From NCBI GenBank assembly GCA_028095005.1, contig CM051459.1:273067229-273131228 (forward strand): a stretch of 64,000 nt of DNA. Direction: 5' to 3'. Position numbers and translations under genes: made by a program. This DNA comes from Rhynchospora pubera (Eukaryota; Streptophyta; Magnoliopsida; Poales; Cyperaceae). Under the pieces are notes generated by a model, which saw only the letters and a program-made list of their open reading frames with translations, had not been told where the DNA came from and searched no databases. Shown here in pieces: positions 1 to 10,965 of this stretch; the first letter of the stretch is position 1, and each line of letters starts with the position of its first letter.

Positions 1-1738
1 TGCCGAAAGAATCTGGGAAGGCTGACTCGTCTATGGCTGAAGGCTGAACAGGTCTGAATTTAGTATTTTCATGTTTGTAAGTTCATTTTCTGTTCCTTAT
101 AAGATGCTTTTTCCTTCTTTCCTTCTGAACCTCTCTTATGATTATTGTTTACAGGAGAGACAACACAATTATCTGAAGGATGGTCCATATGTGACACCGG
201 AGGAGGCAGTTGCAATTTACACGACAACAGTCCATTGGCTGGAGTCGAGAAAGTTCTCTCCCATTCCCTTTCCTCCATTGTCTTACAAACATGACACTAA
301 GCTTCTCATACTGGCTCTGGAGAGGCTCAAGGAGTCATATAGTGTTGCGGTTAGATTAAATCAACAGCAGAGAGAAGAGCTTGGTCTGATTGAACAAGCA
401 TATGATAATCCACATGAAGCTTTGTCGAGGATAAAGCGTCACCTTCTTACTCAACGTGCTTTTAAAGAAGTAATGTTCCATTTTAATTCTAATTTCCATT
501 GAAGTTACTTCACTCAAGTTTTATGTTGCTTCAGTATGTTGAAATGTAACTTAACCTTATGTCCTCTCTCTTTCCAGGTTGGCATAGAATTTATGGATTT
601 GTATAGCTACCTTATTCCTGTTTATGAAATTGAGCCTTTGGAGAAGATCACTGATGCGTATCTTGATCAGTACCTATGGTACGAAGGCGATAAGAGACAC
701 CTCTTCCCAAATTGGGTTAAACCTGCTGATTCTGAGCCACCACCTCTTCTTGTGTACAAGTGGTGCCAGGGCATAAATAATTTGCAAGGCATTTGGGACA
801 CTAGTGATGGCCAGTGTGTTGTGATGCTTCAAACAAAATTTGAGAAGTTCTTTGACAAGATAGATCTGACATTATTAAACAGGTATACACAAGTTTTTAA
901 TACTTACTGTTTCTGCTTTTCCCTATCAAAAGTCAATGGTTGGGAATGCTGATTTCTCTATTTAATAATCTTTTAGGCTTCTTCGTTTGGTGCTGGATCA
1001 CAACATTGCTGATTATGTGACCGCGAAGAACAATGTGGTCTTGTCATACAAGGATATGAGCCACACAAACTCTTATGGTCTCATTAGGGGCCTTCAATTT
1101 GCTTCCTTTGTGGTGCAGTACTATGGCCTCGTCCTGGATCTGTTGCTCCTTGGTCTGACCAGGGCAAGTGAGATTGCTGGGCCACCACAGATGCCAAATG
1201 ATTTCATTACTTATTCTGATACTAGGGTTGAGACAAGGCACCCAATCAGGCTATACTCGCGGTATATTGACAAGGTGCATATTCTTTTCAAGTTCACTCA
1301 TGAGGAAGCAAGAGATCTCATCCAGCGTTACCTTACAGAACACCCTGATCCAAACAATGAGAATATGGTTGGTTATAATAACAAGAAGTGTTGGCCAAGG
1401 GATGCAAGAATGAGACTTATGAAGCATGATGGTAAAATTTTCCCTTTCATGTTTTCCTTGTATTATTACACCTTCAATTTCATGACACTCCAATATCTTT
1501 ACTGATATGCAATGCTTTTTGCAGTTAATCTTGGCCGAAGTGTCTTCTGGGATATGAAGAACCGGCTTCCTAGGAGTATCACTACACTGGAGTGGGAAAA
1601 TAGCTTTGTTTCTGTGTACAGCAAGGACAATCCTAATCTGCTGTTTAGCATGTAATTTACATTTCCCTTTTTGCCCTTTAATTTGCATTGCTTGTGTCTC
1701 GTATCGTTTCTGTCATTCTTATCTCGATGTTCTTTACA

Positions 1739-1791
<53 letters not shown>

Positions 1792-4700
1792 TTGAGATAT
1801 AGTTTCAACTTTCATTTTGTGGTTTATTAAATTTATTTGTTTCGCAGGTGCGGGTTTGAAGTTCGGATTCTCCCAAAGATAAGAATGACTCAGGAGGCAT
1901 TCAGCAACACAAGAGATGGGGTCTGGAACTTGCAAAATGAGCAAACCAAAGAAAGAACTGCAATAGCCTTCCTGCGAGTTGATGATGAGCACATGAAGGT
2001 CTTTGAGAACCGTGTCAGGCAAATCCTCATGTCCTCAGGATCCACTACCTTCACCAAGATTGTTAACAAGTGGAATACAGCCCTCATTGGCCTCATGACA
2101 TACTTCCGTGAAGCAACTGTCCATACGCAGGAGTTGCTTGATCTTCTGGTCAAGTGTGAAAATAAGATTCAGACCCGTATTAAAATTGGTCTGAACTCGA
2201 AGATGCCTAGCAGATTCCCTCCTGTCATTTTCTACACACCAAAGGAAATTGGAGGCCTTGGTATGTTGTCTATGGGTCATATTTTAATCCCTCAGAGTGA
2301 CCTGAGGTACAGCAAGCAGACAGATGTTGGTGTAACCCATTTCAGAAGTGGTATGAGCCATGAGGAAGATCAACTTATCCCGAATCTTTACCGTTACATT
2401 CAGCCATGGGAAAGTGAATTCATTGATTCACAACGTGTCTGGGCTGAATATGCTTTGAAGAGGCAGGAAGCTCAGTCCCAGAACAGACGCTTAACACTTG
2501 AAGATCTGGAGGATTCTTGGGACAGAGGTATTCCTCGTATCAATACCCTCTTCCAGAAAGACCGTCACACATTGGCGTATGACAAGGGATGGAGGGTAAG
2601 AACTGACTTTAAGCAGTACCAAGTGCTGAAACAAAATCCGTTCTGGTGGACACACCAACGACATGATGGCAAGCTATGGAACTTGAATAATTATCGTACT
2701 GATGTGATTCAAGCACTTGGAGGAGTTGAGGGTATATTGGAGCATACCCTGTTTAAAGGCACATATTTCCCAACTTGGGAGGGTCTCTTTTGGGAGAAGG
2801 CATCTGGTTTTGAAGAGTCCATGAAATATAAGAAGCTGACAAATGCCCAGCGGTCTGGTTTGAACCAAATTCCAAATCGTAGGTTCACGCTTTGGTGGTC
2901 CCCAACTATTAACCGTGCAAATGTTTATGTGGGTTTCCAAGTCCAGCTCGATCTCACAGGAATCTTCATGCATGGCAAGATCCCAACCCTGAAGATATCT
3001 CTGATTCAAATTTTCCGTGCCCATCTGTGGCAAAAGATCCATGAGAGTGTTGTCATGGATCTCTGCCAGGTGTTGGATCAGGAATTGGATGCACTGGAAA
3101 TTGAAACTGTACAGAAAGAGACGATTCACCCAAGGAAAAGTTACAAGATGAACAGTTCCTGTGCAGATATTCTTCTTTTTGCTGCACATAAATGGCCTAT
3201 GTCCAAGCCTAGTCTGGTTGCTGAGTCTAAGGATGTCTTTGACCAGAAGACGAGCAACAAGTACTGGATAGATGTGCAGCTCCGCTGGGGTGACTATGAT
3301 TCACATGATATTGAGCGGTACACAAGGGCGAAATTCATGGACTACACAACTGATAACATGTCCATCTACCCATCTCCTACTGGTAGGCATTACTTTTTGT
3401 TCATATATACTTTCTGGTATGATCCAGTGAATTTTAAGTTGTTAAATGAAACTTTGCCGTTGCAGGTGTAATGATTGGTCTTGATCTGGCATACAACTTG
3501 CATTCTGCTTTTGGCAACTGGTTTCCTGGATCAAAACCACTTTTGGCCCAAGCAATGAACAAGATTATGAAGGTATATTTTCTGACGATCTATCAATATC
3601 TTTCTAATTGATAATCTTCATTACCTTAATGCAATTATTTGATAATCTTCTATTTGTTACAGTCAAACCCCGCCTTGTATGTCTTGAGGGAGAGAATTAG
3701 GAAGGGTCTTCAGCTCTATTCATCTGAACCCACTGAGCCATATCTTTCATCTCAGAACTATGGTGAGATCTTTAGCAACCAGATCATTTGGTTCGTAGAT
3801 GATACCAACGTCTATCGAGTGACAATCCACAAGACCTTTGAAGGAAATCTCACTACCAAGCCCATTAATGGTGCTATTTTCATTTTCAACCCTAGAACAG
3901 GACAGCTCTTTTTGAAGGTACCCTTTATCTCTATTTTTGTAAGATTAATTTTTGCAAGGTATAAGCCAGTCAATAATGCTAACTGGAGAGCATGGTAATC
4001 TGCAGGTTATCCATACCAGTGTCTGGGCTGGGCAGAAGCGTCTCGGCCAGTTGGCAAAGTGGAAAACTGCAGAAGAAGTTGCTGCCCTTGTCCGATCCCT
4101 GCCTGTCGAGGAACAGCCGAAACAAATTATTGTGACCCGCAAAGGAATGTTGGATCCTCTAGAAGTACACTTGCTCGACTTCCCTAACATTGTCATCAAA
4201 GGAAGTGAGCTTCAGTTGCCTTTCCAGGCTTGCCTGAAAATTGAGAAGTTTGGTGATCTTATCTTAAAGGCAACTGAACCTCAAATGGTTCTTTTCAATA
4301 TATATGATGACTGGCTGAAGAGCATTTCATCTTACACTGCCTTCTCTCGTCTCATTTTGATTCTACGTGCTCTGCATGTGAACAATGAAAAGGCCAAGAT
4401 GCTCCTCAAACCAGACAAGACTATTGTCACTGAGCCACACCACATCTGGCCATCTCTTACTGATGAACAGTGGATGAAAGTTGAAGTTGCTCTGAGGGAC
4501 CTCATCCTCTCTGATTATGCTAAGAAGAACAATGTGAACACATCTGCCCTCACCCAGTCTGAGATTCGTGACATCATCCTTGGTGCTGAGATAGCTCCAC
4601 CCTCTCAGCAGAGGCAGCAAATTGCTGAAATTGAGAAGCAGGTGGGTCTTTGGTTCATTTTCTTGGTTTTTTTTTTTTATTATCTGTATTCATAGTGATA

Positions 4701-6089
4701 TATCTGACAAAATGTTTTGCAGGCCAAGGAAGCAAGCCAGTTGACTGCAGTGACGACAAAAACAACAAATGTACATGGTGATGAGCTGATTGTAACTACC
4801 ACTAGTCCATATGAACAAGCAGCATTTGGGTCCAAGACCGATTGGCGTGTCAGAGCAATTTCTGCCACTAATTTGCATCTTCGTGTGTCTCATATCTATG
4901 TCAACTCTGATGACATTAAGGTGATTGCATGAACTTTTTTATTTTATTCAAATGATTCATGGTTAAATTTGATTTCTCACCTTAGTTGTTCACTATGTTT
5001 TTTAAACAGGAAACTGGCTACACATACATTATGCCGAAGAATATACTGAAGAAGTTCATTTGCATAGCGGATCTCAGGACCCAGATTGCTGGATATTTAT
5101 ATGGCTTGAGCCCGCAGGATAACCCACAAGTGAAAGAGATACGATGTATTGCCATGGTGCCTCAGTGGGGCACACATCAGCAGGTCCATCTCCCATCAGC
5201 TCTCCCAGAACATGAGTTCCTTAATGACTTGGAACCTCTTGGTTGGATGCATACACAACCAAATGAACTTCCGCAACTGTCTCCACAGGTACTTAGGATG
5301 TTATCTGCTATAATACTATATTAAATTGCTTTGTTTATCCTTTGCAGTAACTTAAAAATTGTGTTGCAGGATCTTACAAGCCATGCTAAAATACTGGAGA
5401 ACAACAAACAGTGGGATGGTGAGAAGTGTATCATATTAACTTGCAGCTTCACTCCTGGGTCTTGCTCATTAACAGCATACAAGCTGACCCCAAGTGGTTA
5501 CGAGTGGGGCCGACTCAACAAGGACACTGGAAGCAACCCACATGGGTATCTTCCCACTCACTATGAGAAGGTTCAGATGCTTCTCAGTGACCGTTTCTTG
5601 GGATTCTACATGGTAATGCCACAATATTTATCTGTTGTGGACTTGTGGTTATTTATTTTTAATTACTCAGAAACTAGTCATCACCAATTCCAAGACTGTT
5701 ATTTTGTGTTTGAAATAAGTAATGTTTGAACCATTTGTAATGCTATTAGGCTTAGTCCATATACAGATTCTTGGATATGCTACATGGTAATGCCACAATA
5801 TTAGGCTTAGTCCATATACAGATTCTTGGATATGCTCTAGGTTCTTTTTTCTAGTCCATATATTTTTAACAAAAATGTATTTTATCTCATATTACAGGTT
5901 CCTGATAATGGCCCATGGAACTACAACTTCATGGGGGTGAAGCATACAGCAAGCATGAGGTATGGCATGAAGCTAGGGGCACCTCATGAGTACTACCACG
6001 AGGACCATAGGCCAACACACTATCTCGAGTTCAGCAACCTTGAAGAAGGCGAGGCAGGTGAAGGTGACAGAGAGGACAACTTCACTTAA
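1..6089 (+). CDS. PRP8: Pre-mRNA-processing-splicing factor 8 (PRP8), C-terminal two thirds, 5' end outside window
   Basis: PRP8 is the central scaffold of the spliceosome (U5 snRNP), cradling the U2/U6 catalytic RNA in the nucleus. Thirteen exons join in one frame: 1-51, 155-469, 578-882, 977-1431, 1525-1651, 1848-3382, 3466-3572, 3663-3917, 4006-4641, 4723-4920, 5010-5288, 5370-5612, 5898-6089, giving 1,565 residues; every junction is GT-AG and keeps phase. The family is about 2,350 residues, so roughly 790 N-terminal residues lie to the left. In order the protein covers the reverse-transcriptase-like and linker regions (mainly the 1.5-kb exon), the endonuclease-like part, the RNase H-like domain (about 3750-4300, with IIWFVDDTNVYR) and the Jab1/MPN domain (5010 to end, GWMHTQPNE). 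It ends with the plant-style tail GDREDNFT. Conservation leaves no real doubt about identity. The next gene is convergent, 761 bp away. Confidence 0.98.
1743..1786. repeat. (TA)n microsatellite in a PRP8 intron
   Basis: An uninterrupted AT dinucleotide run of about 44 bp inside the intron 1652-1847. Likely length-polymorphic. It does not disturb the flanking splice sites. Confidence 0.95.
5606..5836 (+). repeat. Duplicated 5' splice site and 55-bp-period tandem repeat in the last PRP8 intron
   Basis: The last 7 exonic bases plus the first 16 intronic bases at 5606-5628 (splice site at 5612/5613) recur identically at 5780-5802, inside the intron. This copy sits between two copies of a 37-bp intron sequence (5745-5781 and 5800-5836, offset 55 bp). 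The intron thus carries a second copy of its own donor context, 174 bp downstream of the real one. Confidence 0.9.
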
Positions 6090-6383
6090 AAGTTTGTTTT
6101 GTTCAGCAACCTGGCGTAGCAATGAGCTGTTGTAAATAGACTTGATGTGCTAAAATGTAATTTTGTACGAGGTTGGTTTGGTAATTTCGAGCAACTTCCA
6201 GGAGACGATCAGTTGTGGATTTAACAATTTAATTTTGCTAGTAGCCTGTAGAAGATAGGACATATTTGAGACTAATATTTTGTACTTTTCCTGCTGCCCA
6301 GCTATTGTCGCGCAGCAACTTGATATTTTTATAGTGAAGACGCTGCTTAATTGGGTGGTTCTGTGATGCAATTGTTTAAGAGT

Positions 6384-6433
6384 TAATAATACGAACTAGC
6401 TTTAGGGAAAAAAAATAATAATAATATGAACTA
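6384..6433 (+). mobile_element. Very small poly(A) insertion scar downstream of PRP8
   Basis: A 15-bp direct repeat (6384-6398 and 6419-6433, one mismatch) flanks nine bases (gctttaggg) followed by A8 and taa. A target-site duplication around a short stub and poly(A) is what a target-primed LINE-type insertion leaves when nearly the whole body is missing. The TAA-rich context makes slippage an alternative. Confidence 0.5.
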
Positions 6434-6850
6434 AACAGTTCGGCTACCCTTCAATCTGAGAGGGAGCAAATCATTAATTCCGATGAAACACGGTCAATTT
6501 TTTTCTATTTTGTGATTTAGTCGCACACCAAACATTTTCGTGTGCGTATTTGTTTAAGACTGAAAAGTGAAACATGAAAAATTTACTGCGTTTTGAATTA
6601 ACTTTCCTTTTTAGAAATCATTAAAGGAAAAATAAAAACTTGGAGGGTTTCCAACATAGATCATTACATCATTTCAACTATCATAAAATCTCAAGCAAAT
6701 CATCTAGTCTAGAGCTCTCTATCTACATAAATAAATTTCAAGAAACCTCAGTAACCAATTAACAAAATAATTCACAGGAAAAAATGATAAAAAAGATTGG
6801 CAATCAAAAAATTTACTTCCCTTCAAGTCTCAGAATTTTCGCCGATCCTG
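6434..6850. other. Convergent intergenic spacer, PRP8 / kinase
   Basis: AT-rich spacer between two genes that converge. The PRP8 3' UTR should lie just before it (6090 to about 6380) and the kinase 3' UTR in its right part. I see no coding potential, RNA gene or further repeat. Confidence 0.7.
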
Positions 6851-8733
6851 TTAACTGAACTCCCCCTGAGAAGATATCTTTTGCTCTGGCCTGTACAGTT
6901 GATCTAGGTCAAGCTTGGACAGCATTTCCTTTGATTCACCCTTCAGGATGGCGACGACCTCGATCATTGTCGGCCTTTTCTCTGCTTCTTGCTGTGAGCA
7001 CATAAGTGCAACAAGCACTACCCTCTTTAGCTCTGATTCAGAGAACTTACCACCTAAATTCTTGTCAGCTATCTCATCAAATCTCTTTTCTCGCGCCAGA
7101 GAGAAAGCCCACTCCTGAATTGCTGAAGCCTTAGTTTCACTCGGCGCTTCGACAGGCCTTCTGCCACTAGCGAGCTCTAAGAGAAGTACGCCAAAGCTGT
7201 ACACATCGCAAGCCTTGGTTGCATTTTCCAGTGTGATGTATTCTGGTGCAAGGTAGCCTGGTGCATTCTTCACAGCTCTTGTTAGGTGAGTAGCACTATC
7301 TGGAATCAGCCGTGAGAACCCAAAATCTGCAACATGTGCCTCGAAGTTGGTGTCCAGAAGAATGTTCTTTGCCTTTATATCAGTGTGGATTATATGTGGT
7401 GTTGCATGATGGTGGAGATATCTGCACCAGAATTTATTATGTTAACAACCGAGTACCATTTTTTTCTGTTTCAGTTAGGTTCAGATATTTTCATCCATCT
7501 TCAGATCACATGTAAACAAATAAACAAAAATACCGGCCAAATTTCGCAATTGGAACTGCAGCCAAGAACCAACTACGTCAACTAGTTTTCTTTTTTCTTT
7601 TTTGTTAAAAGAATTACCACTTTGGTTTAGGAAAAAAATGAAAACTCATACACAAATTACATTTTCAAAAAATGATAGTACTTACGCAATACCCTGAGCA
7701 GATCCAATAGCAATAGCCATCCTTCTGCGCCAATCGAGAAGGCGCTCTGGTGCATGGGTCCCATGGAGGTGTGCGTACAGGCTCAAGTTCTGCATGTAAT
7801 CATACACCAATAGTCGCTCCTGCCCCTCTGCGCAGTATCCACGGAAACTGAGAAGGTTCTTGTGCTTTACACCACCCAAAACCTCGACATCAGCTGCAAA
7901 ATCTTCCTCAGATCGGTTGCTAAGAACTTTTAGTCTCTTGACCACAATCTGCAAGTGAAGAAGATTGATTTGTCACAGGAATCCTATGAAAAGGTCATTA
8001 AAGTAAATGCTCCCTTTTTGCGCAGAATTTCAGGTTGCATTGATTTTATTTTTGTTGTGAATAATATAGTAAATTCTCTCACAAGGGAACATCAGAATTA
8101 TAGGTATAAATAGGTAGACTTACAGAAGTTGTCAGCTTTTTTTCTTTTCCATTAATAATCAGGATCGAGTTGATTGACTCATGAAATAACTCCAATTTTC
8201 AATTCATCGTCAATAAAATCGGGCACAAAAAATGTGTGTTCTACAGACCTAAATTAGCTACAATTATCTTTCTAAAAATGATATAACATTGAACATTTGC
8301 ATGCGAAGTCTTTGGGTCATTAACTAAATCCAGAATTAATTAACTCCAGAGAAAAGAATACCTGCAAATTATCAACAAAAAATAATATCATTGAAACAAA
8401 ATCATAAATCATCACCTGAGTACCATCCCACAGCTGACCCCAATACACACTGCCAAAAGGACCTTCTCCTATTTGGTTGTCATAATTAAAACTATTCGTC
8501 GCTGAATGCAACTCCTTCAAGGAAAATACCCATCTTGTTGAATTGCTCCCTTCTTCCCTTCGGCTTCAATATTGCAAAAGAGAACAAAATTTCCTTCCAT
8601 CACCAAAATTTCAATTCGGTTTAAACTAAATCGATCAAATTATCAAGTGAAGAACGCGCTCCTACCTTTCAGAGGTCGACCCACAACGGACTAGCCATAG
8701 AAGGAACCGCGCGAACTTCGAACGGAGATGCAT
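6851..8733 (-). CDS. Cytoplasmic receptor-like kinase, PTI1-like / At3g15890 type, non-RD
   Basis: Minus-strand exons 8666-8733, 8416-8563, 7686-7948 and 6851-7421 (all GT-AG, phases agree) give 349 residues. The protein resembles the Arabidopsis PTI1-like kinase At3g15890 in motifs and layout: the FSLKELHSATNSFNYDN box just before the kinase, glycine loop GEGPFG (55-60), VVK lysine (76), catalytic loop 169-179 and DFG (192-194), then APEY and DVYSFGVLLLEL. The HRD arginine is replaced (HTD, 172-174), so this is a non-RD kinase; catalytic Asp, VVK Lys and DFG are kept, so activity is possible. There is no signal peptide, extracellular domain or clear transmembrane segment, as expected for a receptor-like cytoplasmic kinase that would work beneath membrane receptors. 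The small first exon (22 residues from ATG at 8733) is the least certain part: it joins in phase, but its sequence is not conserved enough to prove it. Confidence 0.88.
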
Positions 8734-9623
8734 GGATTGAGATTGGTTTTTGAGTGGGGACCTTCTTCCTTTTGATCTGCTCTTAATTTTCATGGAATCG
8801 TTAAGAGAGAAGAAATATTATAAGGCTAAAAATCGGAACACCTTGAAAAGATTTTAGTTGGGCAAATTTGCTTTCGGTGGGTTTTTGACTTTCCTTTTGC
8901 TTTCGGAGTTTGAAATGGACTTTTTGAATTTTTTTGTTATGATTTTTTTGTTATGATTTTTTTGTTAATGAGCCCCATGTTATGATTTTTTTGTTACCGT
9001 TGCGATAAATATTATTAGGTGGGGATAAAAACGTACAAATATTAAATTTATAATTACTAATGAACTTTTATATATAGAAGATTACATTTTAAGCGACTTA
9101 GAATCTGTTTTTTTATTTTATTTTAGATTGTAATACAGTAAATTATTTTTTTATATTACAATTCACCTTAGCTCCTTAGCTTAAGAGCAAGTATTATAAT
9201 GTCAAATTATTAATATTGTTTTTCATTATAGGTGATGCATGAAAGTCAATAGTTTAGACCTATTCGGCCGTATCTAATTTTATGTGTTTGTATAATTTTT
9301 TTTTTTAAATAATGATTTTCCTTCCTTTAATAATAATCTCTGGCCGTCCGGATCTCACGAGTTAATAAATTATAGTACGATCGGTGTTTTTATGGCATTA
9401 TAACCTCATTCAAAATTGCATACAAGATTAGGAAATGAGAAAAATAAACATGATTAACATATCTATTGCTCGCAACGTACATAGGACGATATTTTCTAAG
9501 CGTTTTTTTTTCACCCCAAAAAAAAAAACGATAAGATACATGATTTAGTTTGTTGTTTCTAGTTTATATTAAATTTATGTCGAATTGCAATTATCGCATG
9601 ATCTCACACAAAAAAAAAATAAA
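8734..9623. other. Kinase promoter and AT-rich spacer
   Basis: The upstream region of the kinase should occupy the left part. At 8930-8995 a unit like ttgttatgattttt occurs three times. The rest is AT-rich with several homopolymer runs. I see no gene. Confidence 0.6.
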
Positions 9624-10176
9624 TTGCATTTGATGCCGTTGCCTCCGTTTTATTATGTGGAACTCAAAGTACCTTAAGTAAGCTGTAAAATGAGTATTAA
9701 CTTTACTAATTAAAAAATATTCACTCACAAAAAAGTTTCCAATCTGATTGTATCATATACTTTAAGAAGTTCAATAAATACTAAATAGTAATAAATAACA
9801 ATCATCAGAAACCACTCACATGGTATCCAAGTCAATCCTAAGGCTCCAAAGAAAGGGGACAAAGGTCGAAGCATTGCAATGTGCGCGCCAGTAGTATTAA
9901 AATTTAAGCAATTAATGACAACTTGACAACTCCAACACAGGTAGCATCTCAACAAACTAATCAAATTTAAATGTTCAAAGGAATATTGGCTCGACCAATC
10001 AAATGTCCTCTGAGCTGGCTGCCTGGCAGGCGTTGCTCTGACGAGGTGTGTCATGTGTGGTATCCCTATTTAGTTGTCTCTTTTCCTAAAGAAGGCCCAT
10101 GCTTTTGTGCCAAACCTGAAAGAGGATATAATAAATGCTGGCTGGGCCCAGAAGAGGCCCAAAATAAAATAAAATA

Positions 10177-10220
10177 TTGTTGTATTTTTTTTTTGTAAAA
10201 AAAAAAAGTTGTTGTATTTT
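10177..10220 (+). mobile_element. Very small poly(A) insertion scar
   Basis: The 12-bp direct repeat ttgttgtatttt (10177-10188 and 10209-10220) flanks a T-rich stub and an A11 run. It fits target-primed insertion of little more than a poly(A) tail. Because repeat and insert are both low-complexity, slippage cannot be excluded. Confidence 0.4.
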
Positions 10221-10396
10221 GTTAGAAGTGTTTCCTCAATCTTCACCCTTGTCTTATTGAATATGGGTTGAATATTTACAATTTCATAAGATGATGCATT
10301 GCTTGTATGGTAGCACAAATGCACAATATATGAGATTTGACTTCATTGCTTCTCATTGATATCTGATTTATGTCAATGTGCAATTGTGGCATTATC

Positions 10397-10398
<2 letters not shown>

Positions 10399-10430
<32 letters not shown>
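10399..10430. repeat. (CA)n microsatellite
   Basis: About 16 uninterrupted AC dinucleotides between the two units of the tandem duplication. Confidence 0.95.
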
Positions 10431-10433
<3 letters not shown>

Positions 10434-10965
10434 GAAGAGTAGCATTTGATCCCACAAATTGTGGTTTATGAAATTCAAATATTGAAGTACCTTAAGGCAG
10501 TGACTATTACATGATATATAAGTAGGAAACAGGTACAAAAGTTTTCAATCTGATTGTATCATATAGTTTAGAAAGGAAGATCAGAAAATAGAAATATCCA
10601 AAAAAAAGGTTGATGTTGATCGGTAACTACACTCATGGTGTCTTAGTTCATCCCAAGGCTCCAGAGAACGGGGGACAAGACAAAGATTGAAACATTACAA
10701 TGTGCGTGTCAGTAATTTTAATTATTTAATATTTAATCAATTAAATTGACAACTCCTACACAGATAATTCGAAGGAATATATTAGCTCGAGTTCTCGACC
10801 AAGCAAATTCTGTCTGAGCTGGCAGCCTGGCTCCCGTTGCTCTGACGAGGTGTATGGTATCCCTATTTTGCTGTCTCTTTTCCAAAAGAAGGCCCATGCA
10901 TTTGTGTCTTAACTAAAAGAGGATATAATAAGTGATGTCTGGGCCCAGAGGAGGCCCAAAGAAAC

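Larger units (their letters stand above)
9624..10965. repeat. Diverged tandem duplication, two units of about 0.5 kb
   Basis: Unit 1 (about 9624-10165) and unit 2 (about 10442-10965) align along their length with many substitutions and small indels. Shared landmarks in the same order are gcatttgat, taccttaag, caatctgattgtatcata, gctctgacgaggtgt and aagaaggcccatgc, and both end with a gggcccag...gaggccca motif pair. Neither unit keeps an open frame, so I do not call a gene. The GGCCCA motifs resemble plant promoter site II elements; this could be a duplicated promoter remnant or an unclassified repeat. Confidence 0.8.

Noticed and set aside
4680..4893. Minus-strand frames inside PRP8
   Set aside because: Shadows of conserved PRP8 exons.
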